From: Catalimonadaceae bacterium JC749
GTDB taxonomy: Bacteria; Bacteroidota; Bacteroidia; Cytophagales; Cyclobacteriaceae
Length of the DNA stretch: 64,000 nucleotides
Assembly: GCA_021730635.1 (NCBI GenBank)
Contig: JAJNNC010000009.1
Span: forward strand, 124,001 to 188,000
Direction of reading: 5' to 3'
Part shown: piece after piece, positions 52,292 through 62,640 of the stretch
How positions within the stretch are numbered: position 1 is the stretch's first letter
Layout of the letters: every line of letters starts with the position of its first letter
The notes under the pieces: generated by a model
Told to the model about the DNA's origin: nothing
Database searches by the model: none
Seen by the model: only the letters and a program-made list of their open reading frames with translations
Position numbers and translations under genes: made by a program

Positions 52292-55200
52292 ATGAGAAAC
52301 AAATTACGCTTAATTAACCGAATGCTGGCACTTCTGGTAGTGCTTAGTAGTGGGTATGGGGCAGCTTTTTCTCAGGAGATGGTTTCCCTCTGGGAGCCAC
52401 CCGGAAAAACACTGACGGAGGATCCGCACCAAACCTTTCAGGCAAATCAGAGTAAATCTCTGGAGAGTGTGCTGAAAGACCTTCAGGCACAGCATCAGGT
52501 GTTCTTTACTTACGATACCGACATGGTGAAAGACAAGTTGGTGAACACTTTTGATGAGAAAACGGCTGATCATGCCAACCTGGAAAAGGCACTCACGACT
52601 TATCTGAAGCCGCTGCAATTATCTTTTAAGAAAATTAAAGAAAACTACTATGTCATTTATGTAGAACCGGCAGAAGAAGGGCTCAGAAAAATAGAAAGTA
52701 ATGTTCCTTTTCAACCCAGTATCCCCGTAGATTTTACCGCTTCCATCAAACCTATGCTGTATGAGCAGGCCATGGAAAAGGATATTTCAGGTAGAGTCAC
52801 GGATCTGGCTGACGGTATTGGCCTGCCGGGCGTCAACGTTTTGGTCAAAGGAACGACCATTGGTACAGTGACCGATGTGGAAGGTAACTACAGACTGAGT
52901 GTTCCCGACGATGCCCAAACGCTGGTGTTTTCTTCTGTAGGGTATGAAACCATGGAAATCCAGATTGGCGACCAGACCACTATCAACGCTGTATTGTCTC
53001 CGGATATCCAGTCGTTGCAGGAAGTGGTCGTTGTAGGATATGGTGAGCAAAAGAAAGTAACCGTCACCGGATCGGTAGCCGCCGTGAAGGGAGAAGAGCT
53101 GACCAAGTCGCCTACGGTAAACCTTTCTAACTCCCTGGCGGGTCGAGTACCTGGTCTGTTTGCGGTCAACCGAAGTGGTGAACCCGGTTACGATGGCTCA
53201 TCCATCCGTATCAGAGGCACTAATACTTTAGGAAATAACGACGCCCTGGTGGTGATCGACGGTATCCCAGCCAGAGCAGGTGGATTGGAACGTATCAATC
53301 CGGCCGATATCGAAAGTGTTTCCGTTTTGAAAGATGCGTCGGCAGCCATCTATGGAGCTCGGGCTGCCAACGGTGTGATCCTGATTACGACCAAACGTGG
53401 TAAATCCGGGAAGCCACAGCTTTCTTATTCTTTTAATCAAGGGTTTGCACAGCCCACCGTACTCCCGGAAATGGCCAATGCCGTACAGTTTGCAGAAATG
53501 AGAAACGAGCTGGAAATCTGGAATTTACCGGTAGAAGAATGGGCGGCCGCCCAAGCTGCCTTTGACGAAACGGGAACCTACAACCGCCCCAATGGCGCAA
53601 TCTTGGAAGCACCCTACGGTCCGGAAGATTTTCAGCTTTTCAGAGATGGTACCGACCCCTGGGGACACCCCAATACGAATTGGTATGAGGCTACCCTGAA
53701 AAACTGGTCTCCTCAGTCTCAGCATAACATACAACTCTCCGGTGGTACGGATGATCTGAGATATCTGGCTTCTTTGGGGTATCAAAACCAGGATGCTTTT
53801 TATAAGGATGCCGCTACCGGCTACAAACAGTATGATTTTCGTATCAACCTGGACGGAAATATCAATGAATACATCAAGGTAGGACTGGGGGTATTGGGTC
53901 GTCAGGAAAGACGTTTCTTCCCTACCCAAAGTGCAGGCGCTATTTTCCGGATGCAGATGCGCGGTATTCCTACCTCCCCGGCTTACTGGCCGAATGGATT
54001 GCCCGGCCCAGATATTGAAAATGGCCAACAGCCGGTGGTGATTACCACCAACCAGACTGGGTATGACAGAGATGACAGGAACTATGTGCAAACCAATGGT
54101 TCTCTGGAAATATCCATTCCAGGCGTGGAAGGACTGAAATTTACCGGAACGGCTTCGGTGGATAAATTAATCAGGCAAACCAAAAGATGGGAAATACCCT
54201 GGTTTATCTATAGCTGGGATGGTACCTCTTACGGAGACGACGGATTGCCTGCACTGGATAAAGTAGCCCGTGGACCTGCCGCTGCAGATCCCAGACTCAA
54301 CCAGGGGAATGAAGATCAGTTGAATATTTTGCTGGGAGGTGTACTTACCTATGAAAGAGCATTTGGAGATCATAATTTAAACTTCCTGGCCGGAACCAAC
54401 CGGGAAACCATAGAATGGAGTGGCTTCAATGCTTTCCGCAGATATTATATCTCACCCGCCATTGATCAACTGTTTGCAGGGGGTGATGCGGAAAAGAACA
54501 ATGGTGGCAGTGCCTGGGAACGTGCCCGTCTCAATTACTTCGGTCGGGTGGCTTATAATTTTCAGGAAAAATACCTGCTGGAATTCTTATGGCGTTATGA
54601 TGGCTCCTACATGTTCCCGGAAGATACCCGCTATGGATTCTTCCCCGGCGTACTGGCAGGATGGGTTATCTCCGAAGAAAACTTCTGGAAAGACAACGTA
54701 AATTTCATGGACTACCTGAAGTTAAGGGGATCCTGGGGACAAATGGGTAATGATAACATTACACTGGGACCTGATGGCCCTCTGTTAGAGTATCAATTCC
54801 TCTCCACCTATGGCTTCAACAGTTATATTATTGGGGATCAGGTGGTCAAAACCCTGTTTGAGACCAGGGTACCTAACAATAGTATTACCTGGGAGGTAGC
54901 CAACAACGCGAATATAGGTCTGGAAGGTCAGCTGCTGGAAGGCAAGATCTTCTTTGAATTTGATTATTTTATCAACAAAAGAACCAATATTCTGTGGCCT
55001 AAATTCGGATCAGTACCTCAAACGACCGGGATGACCTTACCGCCAGAAAATATCGGAGAAGTGAGAAACCGGGGCTATGATTTCAATGTAGGCTACAACG
55101 GTCAAGCCGGAGAGGTAAGTTTTAGTGCTAGTGTCAACGGTGGCTATGCACAGAATAAAATTCTCTTCTGGGATGAAGCACCCGGTGCACCGGCATGGCA

Positions 55201-55882
55201 AAGAACCACAGGCAGACCCATGTACACCAACTTGCTGTATGTCTTCGATGGTGTATTTGCCTCACAGGAAGAGATTGATGCCAATACCATTGATTACAGC
55301 GCTCTGACCAATAACCTGCGTCCGGGTGATATGAAATACAAAGATTTATATGGCCCTGATGGTGTACCCGATGGTAAAATCACAGCTGATGACCGGATCA
55401 GAACCGATAAAACTGTGATCCCGCTTTTCCAGGGGGGTATCAATTTAGGCGCCCAATATAAAGGTTTTGATCTGACTGTCCTGTTCCAGGGATCGCTCGG
55501 TGGTGAAATTATGATTGGAACAGAGTCCGGTAGTATTGGTAATTACCTGCTCTATGATTACGAGCGTCGCTGGCAGGTTGATAACCCCAGCAGTGAATAC
55601 CCAAGGATTGCTGACAGAGGCAACCAGTGGTATTCAGGAGGAAACACCTACTGGCTGAGAAGTACGGACTATATTCGCTTGAAGAACTTTGAAGTAGGCT
55701 ATACCCTTCCACTGGATATCACGGAAAGAGTAGGCATCAATAATCTGAGAATATATACCAATGGCCTTAACCTGTTTACCATTGATAAGTTCGATATTTT
55801 CGATCCGGAGTCACTCAGTGGTAGCGGTCAGTACTATCCGCAGTCTAAAATTATCAATGTGGGAGCAACGATAACGTTTTAA
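52292..55882 (+). CDS. SusC/RagA TonB-dependent transporter with N-terminal STN signalling domain
   Basis: A 1196-residue outer-membrane transporter. Signal peptide about 1-27; STN domain about 52-118 (SLESVLKDLQAQHQVFFTYD, FKKIKENYYVIY), which in FecA-like systems contacts FecR. A carboxypeptidase-regulatory-like domain lies at about 165-250 (DISGRVTDLADGIGLPGVNVL), then TonB-box region EVVVVGYG, plug (IRIRGTNTLGNNDALVVIDGIP, VSVLKDASAAIYGARAANGVILITTK) and barrel to a C-terminal Phe (TITF). The plug sequence DASAAIYGARA has one Ala fewer than usual. The STN domain makes this the sensor for the FecR/ECF pair upstream. Partner SusD follows 20 bases later. Confidence 0.97.
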   Translation: MRNKLRLINRMLALLVVLSSGYGAAFSQEMVSLWEPPGKTLTEDPHQTFQANQSKSLESVLKDLQAQHQVFFTYDTDMVKDKLVNTFDEKTADHANLEKALTTYLKPLQLSFKKIKENYYVIYVEPAEEGLRKIESNVPFQPSIPVDFTASIKPMLYEQAMEKDISGRVTDLADGIGLPGVNVLVKGTTIGTVTDVEGNYRLSVPDDAQTLVFSSVGYETMEIQIGDQTTINAVLSPDIQSLQEVVVVGYGEQKKVTVTGSVAAVKGEELTKSPTVNLSNSLAGRVPGLFAVNRSGEPGYDGSSIRIRGTNTLGNNDALVVIDGIPARAGGLERINPADIESVSVLKDASAAIYGARAANGVILITTKRGKSGKPQLSYSFNQGFAQPTVLPEMANAVQFAEMRNELEIWNLPVEEWAAAQAAFDETGTYNRPNGAILEAPYGPEDFQLFRDGTDPWGHPNTNWYEATLKNWSPQSQHNIQLSGGTDDLRYLASLGYQNQDAFYKDAATGYKQYDFRINLDGNINEYIKVGLGVLGRQERRFFPTQSAGAIFRMQMRGIPTSPAYWPNGLPGPDIENGQQPVVITTNQTGYDRDDRNYVQTNGSLEISIPGVEGLKFTGTASVDKLIRQTKRWEIPWFIYSWDGTSYGDDGLPALDKVARGPAAADPRLNQGNEDQLNILLGGVLTYERAFGDHNLNFLAGTNRETIEWSGFNAFRRYYISPAIDQLFAGGDAEKNNGGSAWERARLNYFGRVAYNFQEKYLLEFLWRYDGSYMFPEDTRYGFFPGVLAGWVISEENFWKDNVNFMDYLKLRGSWGQMGNDNITLGPDGPLLEYQFLSTYGFNSYIIGDQVVKTLFETRVPNNSITWEVANNANIGLEGQLLEGKIFFEFDYFINKRTNILWPKFGSVPQTTGMTLPPENIGEVRNRGYDFNVGYNGQAGEVSFSASVNGGYAQNKILFWDEAPGAPAWQRTTGRPMYTNLLYVFDGVFASQEEIDANTIDYSALTNNLRPGDMKYKDLYGPDGVPDGKITADDRIRTDKTVIPLFQGGINLGAQYKGFDLTVLFQGSLGGEIMIGTESGSIGNYLLYDYERRWQVDNPSSEYPRIADRGNQWYSGGNTYWLRSTDYIRLKNFEVGYTLPLDITERVGINNLRIYTNGLNLFTIDKFDIFDPESLSGSGQYYPQSKIINVGATITF

Positions 55883-55902
55883 GCATCAGTTAACATAAGC
55901 AT

Positions 55903-57759
55903 ATGAATAAATTACAATATATATCCTTGATCTTCATTGTAGTCTTAGGCGCTGCCACAGGCTGTAATGATGATTTTGTGAACACCAAGCCCCTGGATCA
56001 GGTATCGGAAGCTGACGTTTGGCTAGATGCAGGGCTTTCGGAAGCCTTCGTTACTGAAATTTACAATGGATTACACAACGGAGGTTTTAATGAAGAAATG
56101 TTTGCATCCACCACGGATGAAAGTGTGTTTACCCACCCGGGGCGGGGCGTTACGACAGTCACTGAATCTCGTACCAGCCCGGAAAATGTGATCAACTGGG
56201 GAGACAACCGACTTCGGTGGAATGCTTTGTATGCCAGAATCCGATCGGCCAACCTGGCCCTGGAAAATCTGGCGGAACCGCAATTTGACAATCCTGAGCT
56301 GGCAGAAAGATTGAATGGGGAGGCCCATTTTATGCGTGCTTTCTTTTATCACCAACTGCTACGCCTTTGGGGAGCCATTCCGCTAATCGATAGAGTTTAT
56401 GAATTGGGCGAGCCGGATTTTTCAGCACCCAGAAATACTTTCGAGGAGTGCGTCAACTTTATTGTGGCAGATTGCGATGCCGCAGCACAAATGCTGGAAG
56501 GTAAAACCTTGGCAGCAGGCCGTGCCAATCAGGCCGCAGCCCTGGCTTTGAAAGCCCGCGTATTGACATACGCTGCCAGCGATCTGCATGATATTCCTAC
56601 TGCTTCAGCGAATTCATCGGTGATCGCCGGTTTTACCAATCCGGAGTTGTTAGGCTATACCAGTGGTGACCGTACAGCCCGCTGGCAGGCTGCTCAGGCT
56701 GCCGCTAAAGCGGTGTTGGACATACCAGGCTATGGCTATATGACTGATCTGACAGCTCCTGTTACGCCTGAAGAAGGGGAAATGAACTATGAGAACATGT
56801 CATTGTCTAAAAATGGCGGAGAAAGTGAACTGCTGTTTGCCCGTTACTTCATCAATGAAAAGATAGAAGATGGAAGCCGGGTCGGTTTGGATAACGGACC
56901 GAACGGGTATCATAACTGGGCCGGTAATACGCCAACCCAGAACCTGGTAGACGATTATGAAATGATGGATGGCACCCCCTTTGACTGGAACAATCCGGCC
57001 CATGCGGCGAGCCCTTATGAAAACAGGGATCCTCGTTTCTATGCTACCATCCTCTATGACGGTGCCGACTGGAAGCCTCGTACAGCTGATGTGGCTGCCA
57101 AGGATCCGGCCAACCAAATTCAGACCGGTACCTATGAGATTGTGCAAAATGGTGAGGTTGTTAACTACTTTGGTCTGGATACCCGCCAGAGTTCTGTAGA
57201 AGACTGGAACGGAACGCGTACGGGCTACTACATGCATAAGTTCATCAACAAAGATCCTGCTATTGTAGATCAGAGCACCCGTCAGGAAATTCCCTGGCCG
57301 GAGTTACGCTATACGGAAGCGATGCTCAACTATGCGGAAGCCAGTATAGCATTGGGGCAGGATGAAGAAGCCCGCACCTGGTTAAACAAAATCCGTTACC
57401 GTGCCGGGATGCCTGCCCTCACTGAATCCGGTGTTGCCTTAAGGGACCGGTATCGAAATGAGCGCAGGATAGAGCTGGTCTATGAGGAACATCGCTATCA
57501 TGATGCCCGCCGTTGGATGATCGCTGAAGAAACGTTGGGGCAAAAAGCCAGAATCATATTGATAGAAGGGTCGCTCAAGCCTGGTGCCAGCGTATCCTTG
57601 TACAAGTATGACCCCAATAATTACGATTATTCCTATACTGTGACAGATTTGGATCCGGGCTTTGAGAACCGTCAGTGGCTGGATAAAATGTATTTCCTAC
57701 CCATCGAACGGGAAGAAATGAACCGGAATGAACAACTGATACAGAACCCTGGCTATTAA
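55903..57759 (+). CDS. RagB/SusD family nutrient-binding lipoprotein
   Basis: A 618-residue lipoprotein with lipobox AATGC (Cys at about residue 21). SusD features: SEAFVTEIYNGLHN near the N-terminus, NLALENLAE and GEAHFMRAFFYHQLLRLWGAIPLI (TPR region), LRYTEAMLNYAEASIALG, WLNKIRYRAGMPAL, and RNERRIELVYEEHRYHDARRW near the C-terminus. It caps the transporter encoded just upstream. Its gene ends 24 bases before a strong terminator, so the downstream FG-GAP gene is probably expressed at a lower level or from its own promoter. Confidence 0.95.
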   Translation: MNKLQYISLIFIVVLGAATGCNDDFVNTKPLDQVSEADVWLDAGLSEAFVTEIYNGLHNGGFNEEMFASTTDESVFTHPGRGVTTVTESRTSPENVINWGDNRLRWNALYARIRSANLALENLAEPQFDNPELAERLNGEAHFMRAFFYHQLLRLWGAIPLIDRVYELGEPDFSAPRNTFEECVNFIVADCDAAAQMLEGKTLAAGRANQAAALALKARVLTYAASDLHDIPTASANSSVIAGFTNPELLGYTSGDRTARWQAAQAAAKAVLDIPGYGYMTDLTAPVTPEEGEMNYENMSLSKNGGESELLFARYFINEKIEDGSRVGLDNGPNGYHNWAGNTPTQNLVDDYEMMDGTPFDWNNPAHAASPYENRDPRFYATILYDGADWKPRTADVAAKDPANQIQTGTYEIVQNGEVVNYFGLDTRQSSVEDWNGTRTGYYMHKFINKDPAIVDQSTRQEIPWPELRYTEAMLNYAEASIALGQDEEARTWLNKIRYRAGMPALTESGVALRDRYRNERRIELVYEEHRYHDARRWMIAEETLGQKARIILIEGSLKPGASVSLYKYDPNNYDYSYTVTDLDPGFENRQWLDKMYFLPIEREEMNRNEQLIQNPGY

Positions 57760-57783
57760 ACATAGGGGCGACTGAACTATTTT

Positions 57784-57824
57784 AAAATCTATGCTGGTTA
57801 TTACTAATGCCAGCATAGATTTTT
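57784..57824 (+). terminator. strong hairpin terminator after susD
   Basis: AAAATCTATGCTGG (57784-57797) pairs perfectly over 14 bases with CCAGCATAGATTTT (57810-57823), 12-base loop, T-run follows. It can act on both strands and separates the SusCD genes from the FG-GAP/haloperoxidase pair. Confidence 0.88.
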
Positions 57825-57891
57825 CTATTTTAAAGAACAGGGTGGTCTGAGCATGCCTAGCGATCAGCCCCCTTCAATTACTTAACGTTTT

Positions 57892-60800
57892 ATGACATTG
57901 GCGTGGTCGAAAAAGCATCTGAAGTATGGTGTGTGTATGGCAGTAGTCGCACTCATGGCAAGTTGTCAGAACCAACCGAAAAATGAAAAAGAAGAGGAGC
58001 TTTCTGCTATAAACGAAAAAGAATCTCTGTCTTCCCCTCCCCTGTTTACCTTGTTATCAGCCGGTAAAACCCGGGTGGATTTTAACAATGCGCTTACCGA
58101 AGGGCTGAATACCAATGTGATGGCCTACGAATATTTTTACAATGGCGGCGGCGTGGCCGTTGGCGATGTCAATGGTGACGGATGGGATGACCTCTATTTT
58201 ACCGGAAACATGACCCCCAATAAATTATACCTGAACAAAGGCCAGGAAACGCCCATGCTATTTCAGGATATTACCCAACAGGCGGGTGTCGCCGGCCGGG
58301 AGGGTCCCTGGACCACAGGGGTGACCATGGCTGATGTGAACGGCGATGGCTGGCTGGATATCTACGTGTGCTACTCAGGCAATATGCGCCCGGAAAAAAG
58401 AGCGAATCAACTGTTTATCAACCAGGGTGTGGATTCCCTGGGTATGCCTCACTTTCAGGAAAAAGCACAGGAATATGGTCTGGCCAGTATGGCTACCAGC
58501 ACCCAGGCTGTTTTTTTTGATTATGACCGGGACCAGGACCTGGATATGTTTTTGCTCAACCACAGTCCTTTTCCCTTACCCGTCCTGGATGAAGTCACCA
58601 CGGCTGAAATACTAAAAAAAGAAGATCCTAACAATGGGGTCAGACTCTTTAATAATGATCAGGGAAAGTTTAAAGATGTGACGCGAAAAGCAGGCATTAG
58701 TTCCTCTTCCCTCTCTTATGGACTAGGAGCCGGTATTGCTGATCTCAACGGTGACCTGTGGCCTGATATTTACATTTCTAATGATTATGCCGTACCCGAT
58801 TTTCTCTACATCAACAATAGGAACGGAACCTTCACCGATGAGATAAAAGATCAGATGGGACATACTTCCCATTTTTCTATGGGCAACGACATTGCCGATA
58901 TCAACAATGACGGCTTGCCGGATATCTATACCCTGGATATGCTGCCCGAAGACAACCGCCGCCAGAAGTTGCTGTTTGCGCCTGACAACTATGAGTTATT
59001 CAATTTAAACCTGCGGGTAGGCTTCCACTACCAATACATGCGCAACATGCTGCATACCAACAACGGCAATGGAAATTTCAGCGAAATCGGGCAGCTGGCA
59101 GGCATTTCCAATACGGATTGGAGCTGGGCTTCCCTGTTGGCCGATTATGATAATGACGGATGGAAAGATCTTTTTGTCACCAACGGCTATGTGCGGGATT
59201 ATACCAACATGGACTTTATCAAATATATGGGCGATTTCACACAGGGTAAAGAAGGAAAGCTGAAGCGGGAAGATGTGTTGAAGTTAGTATATCAGATGCC
59301 CTCCTCTAATGTAGCTAATTATATTTACAAAAATAAGGGGGGCATCACGTTCTCCAACATGAAAAACCAATGGGGTATGACCCTTCCTTCTAATAGCAAT
59401 GGGGCAGCCTATTCTGATCTGGATCATGACGGAGACCTTGATCTGGTCGTCAGCAATATTAACAAACCCGCCTTTATCTTTCAGAATGAATCGGACAACC
59501 AGCTCAACCATCACTATCTTCAGCTTGCCCTGCGAGGAGCAGGTCATAATACCCAGGGCATAGGCGCTAAAGTGACGATCTACCATCAAGGAAAAAAACA
59601 ATACCTGGAACAAATGCCTACCCGTGGCTACCAGTCCAGTGTGTCGCCGGTATTACATTTCGGATTAGGCGAAATAGCCACCATTGACTCATTGCACATC
59701 GTATGGCCCAGCGGTAAACAGCAATGGCTGACGGCTTTACCAGCTGACCAGACCCTGACGCTTTCCGAAGAAGAGGCGAAGAAGCCCCTTGATACTAATG
59801 GCAAAACAGAAACCATCTACCGTGAAGTAGCCTCTCCCCTGCCTTTTGAACACCAGAAAAATGCAATTAATGATTTCAAACGGCAGCCCCTGATGGTAAA
59901 TCCCCTATCTTTTTCCGGCCCTTGTATGGCAAAGGGAGATGTCAATGGGGATGGACTGGAAGATGTCTATGTGGGCGGTGCCAGCGGTCAGTCCGGGCAG
60001 TTATACTTACAAAGAAACCGTTCAACCTTTATACATCACCCTACGAAGGCATTTGAAGAAGATCAAATCAGTGAAGATACAGATGCCATTTTCTTCGATG
60101 CCAACGGCGACGGCTCTCTGGATTTGTATGTCAGCAGTGGAGGATATGGTAATTTTATGCCAGAGGACCCGGCTCTGCAAGACAGACTGTATCTTAACGA
60201 TGGACAGGGAAATTTCACCAAAAATTTGCAGGCGCTCCCTTCCATGCTTACCAGTACCAGTTGTGCCAGCGTCTCAGACATCAATCAAGATGGCTACCCT
60301 GACCTGTTTATAGGAGGAAGGGTGGTACCGGGCCGGTATCCGGAATCGCCCCGAAGTTACCTGCTACTCAACGATGGCAAAGGCAACTTTCAGGATAAAA
60401 CCCAGCAGCTATCTCCTGCTCTACAACAGCTGGGGATGGTTACAGATGCCTCCTGGGTGGATGTGAACGGGGATCAGCAGGAAGATTTGATTGTTGTAGG
60501 GGAATGGATGCCAGTGATGGTATGGATCAATGCCAAAGGACAGTTGACCGATCGGACTTCCGACTATTTTGACAAAAAATACAGTGGCTGGTGGAATACC
60601 CTGCTGGTAGAAGATTTGAACAAAGATGGGCATCCCGACCTGGTGGTGGGCAATATGGGTTTGAATACGCAGTGTAAGGCCAGCGACCAGGAGCCCGCAG
60701 AGCTTTTTTATAAGGATTTTGATGACAATGGTTCTGTAGATCCTATCTTTTGTTTTTATATTCAGGGGAAAAGCTATCCTTCCGTGACCCGGGATGAACT

Positions 60801-61278
60801 GCTGGATCAGATGAGCATGATGCGTACCCGGTTCCCCTCTTATAAAAGTTATGCCGATGCACAAATGAAAGACATTTTTACTGAGGAGGAATTACAGGAT
60901 GTCCAACAATTACAGGCCAATCATCTGAAAACCATTTACTTTGAGAGTAATGGAGAGGGCACCTGGAAAGAAAAACCACTTCCCCTGGAAGTGCAGTCTT
61001 CACCGGTGTTTACCATTACCCCGCTGGATTATAACCAGGATGGCGCTTCCGATCTGTTGCTTTGTGGCAATATCAATGAGGCTCGCCTTCGGTTTGGGAA
61101 TTGTGATGCCAACTATGGCATTCTCTTGCAGGGCGACAAGCAGGGGGATTTTACCTATGTCCCCCAACATCAGTCAGGGCTGGAAGTGCAGGGCGACGTA
61201 AGAAGTGTCATAGAAGTCAATAACACCCTGCTGTTTGGCATTAACCAGGCGAGTGTGAAAGCTTATAAAATTCAATAG
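57892..61278 (+). CDS. FG-GAP/VCBS-repeat lipoprotein with ASPIC/UnbV domain
   Basis: A 1128-residue lipoprotein with lipobox LMASC (Cys at about residue 25). Many DxNxDGxxD calcium-binding propeller repeats occur through the chain (DVNGDGWDDLYF, DINNDGLPDIYTLD, DVNGDGLEDVYVGG, DANGDGSLDLYV, DLNKDGHPDLVVGN). An ASPIC/UnbV domain lies at about 545-640 (NTQGIGAKVTIY, MPTRGYQSSVSPVLHFGLG, HIVWPSGKQQWL). Such proteins are often encoded beside SusC/SusD genes in Cytophagales and are thought to sit on the cell surface; the ligand is not known. The haloperoxidase-family gene follows after 2 bases, a tight translational coupling. Confidence 0.9.
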   Translation: MTLAWSKKHLKYGVCMAVVALMASCQNQPKNEKEEELSAINEKESLSSPPLFTLLSAGKTRVDFNNALTEGLNTNVMAYEYFYNGGGVAVGDVNGDGWDDLYFTGNMTPNKLYLNKGQETPMLFQDITQQAGVAGREGPWTTGVTMADVNGDGWLDIYVCYSGNMRPEKRANQLFINQGVDSLGMPHFQEKAQEYGLASMATSTQAVFFDYDRDQDLDMFLLNHSPFPLPVLDEVTTAEILKKEDPNNGVRLFNNDQGKFKDVTRKAGISSSSLSYGLGAGIADLNGDLWPDIYISNDYAVPDFLYINNRNGTFTDEIKDQMGHTSHFSMGNDIADINNDGLPDIYTLDMLPEDNRRQKLLFAPDNYELFNLNLRVGFHYQYMRNMLHTNNGNGNFSEIGQLAGISNTDWSWASLLADYDNDGWKDLFVTNGYVRDYTNMDFIKYMGDFTQGKEGKLKREDVLKLVYQMPSSNVANYIYKNKGGITFSNMKNQWGMTLPSNSNGAAYSDLDHDGDLDLVVSNINKPAFIFQNESDNQLNHHYLQLALRGAGHNTQGIGAKVTIYHQGKKQYLEQMPTRGYQSSVSPVLHFGLGEIATIDSLHIVWPSGKQQWLTALPADQTLTLSEEEAKKPLDTNGKTETIYREVASPLPFEHQKNAINDFKRQPLMVNPLSFSGPCMAKGDVNGDGLEDVYVGGASGQSGQLYLQRNRSTFIHHPTKAFEEDQISEDTDAIFFDANGDGSLDLYVSSGGYGNFMPEDPALQDRLYLNDGQGNFTKNLQALPSMLTSTSCASVSDINQDGYPDLFIGGRVVPGRYPESPRSYLLLNDGKGNFQDKTQQLSPALQQLGMVTDASWVDVNGDQQEDLIVVGEWMPVMVWINAKGQLTDRTSDYFDKKYSGWWNTLLVEDLNKDGHPDLVVGNMGLNTQCKASDQEPAELFYKDFDDNGSVDPIFCFYIQGKSYPSVTRDELLDQMSMMRTRFPSYKSYADAQMKDIFTEEELQDVQQLQANHLKTIYFESNGEGTWKEKPLPLEVQSSPVFTITPLDYNQDGASDLLLCGNINEARLRFGNCDANYGILLQGDKQGDFTYVPQHQSGLEVQGDVRSVIEVNNTLLFGINQASVKAYKIQ

Positions 61279-61280
61279 CC

Positions 61281-62624
61281 ATGCGGTTGAAACGATACAT
61301 TGTTATTATGCTGATATTAGTCTGGGGCACGGCCTGCCAGAAGCAACAGGAAGCCTCTCCCCACTTCAGCAACGAAGACATTAATGAACTGATCACTAAA
61401 GTTACGGAGGTGATGGTTCATGACGTAACCAATCCGCCGCTGGCTGCCCGCTTCTTTGCCTATATCTGTCTGGCGGGTTATGAAGTGGTGGCACAAAATG
61501 ACAGCACCTATCCCCCGATGACCGGCCTGCTGCATGGGTATCCAGCCTTATCAAAACCTCCCATTCAGGAATATTCCGTTTCCTTGAGTGCCATGCTGGC
61601 TATGATGGAAACGGCCCGTAAGATGCAGCCTTCCGGCCAAATGATGGCTGCTTACGAAGAAAACTTCCTGGATTCCTGCAAGCAGCTGGGTTTTTCCGAG
61701 GCCATCATTCAAAACTCAAAAGCTTACGCCGAAGCCATCAGCACCCAAATACTGGCTTACGCCAAGACGGATGGGTATCATAAGACCAGTAATTTCCCAA
61801 AATACACCCCAAAGGAAGGAGAAGGCTATTGGTATCCTACCCCTCCGGCTTATTTTGCCGCCGTAGAACCTCATTTTAATACGGTACGTCCGCTCACCAT
61901 GGATTCGGCCAGTCAGTTTAAACCCCAACCGCCGGTTCCCTTCAGTGAAGACAAAGATTCTCCGTTTTTCACCATGCTCAAAGAAGTGTATGAAGAGGGT
62001 CTTACCCTACCCCAGGAGCACAGGGCGATTGCCTCCTTCTGGGATTGTAACCCCTTTGCTATGAAGAACACCGGCCACCTCATGGTAGCCCTTAAAAAAA
62101 TATCTCCCGGCGCACACTGGATGGGGATTACCGGCATTGCTTGCCGGAAAGCGCAAAAAGATTTTTCCGCTTCTATGAAAATCCATGCGGTGGTCGCCGT
62201 TGGACTGATGGATGCTTTTATTTCCTGCTGGGATGAAAAATACCGCAGCAATCGCATCAGGCCGGAGACAGCCATCCGGAAATATATCGACCCAAACTGG
62301 CAGCCATTATTGCAAACGCCTCCTTTTCCGGAATATACCAGTGGACATTCTACGGTCTCAGGCGCTTCCGCCTATATCTTAACCCACTATTTGGGTCCCG
62401 ATTTTCAGTTTACGGATGATGTAGAAGTCAGCTACGGCATCCCGGCACGGAGTTTTTCCTCTTTCATGGAAGCTGCCCGGGAAGCCGCTATCTCCCGCCT
62501 GTATGGCGGTATCCACTACCGGGATGCCAATGAAAATGGCTCCGCCCAGGGTTTAAAGATAGGGGAATGGGTGATCCAAACGGTAGAACCTAAAGAACCA
62601 AAGAATCTGGCGAAGGTGGAATAA
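61281..62624 (+). CDS. vanadium-dependent haloperoxidase-family protein (PAP2 superfamily)
   Basis: A 447-residue protein with signal and lipobox-like WGTAC (Cys at about residue 18). PAP2/haloperoxidase residues: the RIRPETAIR segment upstream, FPEYTSGHSTVSGASA (His356), and AISRLYGGIHYRDANENG (Arg and His412). The pattern is that of the vanadium-chloroperoxidase-related branch of secreted proteins; enzymatic activity (halide oxidation or phosphatase) is not established. It is the last gene of the pair with the FG-GAP protein and resembles the product of 8127-9476 only in the motif region. Confidence 0.85.
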   Translation: MRLKRYIVIMLILVWGTACQKQQEASPHFSNEDINELITKVTEVMVHDVTNPPLAARFFAYICLAGYEVVAQNDSTYPPMTGLLHGYPALSKPPIQEYSVSLSAMLAMMETARKMQPSGQMMAAYEENFLDSCKQLGFSEAIIQNSKAYAEAISTQILAYAKTDGYHKTSNFPKYTPKEGEGYWYPTPPAYFAAVEPHFNTVRPLTMDSASQFKPQPPVPFSEDKDSPFFTMLKEVYEEGLTLPQEHRAIASFWDCNPFAMKNTGHLMVALKKISPGAHWMGITGIACRKAQKDFSASMKIHAVVAVGLMDAFISCWDEKYRSNRIRPETAIRKYIDPNWQPLLQTPPFPEYTSGHSTVSGASAYILTHYLGPDFQFTDDVEVSYGIPARSFSSFMEAAREAAISRLYGGIHYRDANENGSAQGLKIGEWVIQTVEPKEPKNLAKVE

Positions 62625-62640
62625 TGTCCGTCAACATCAT

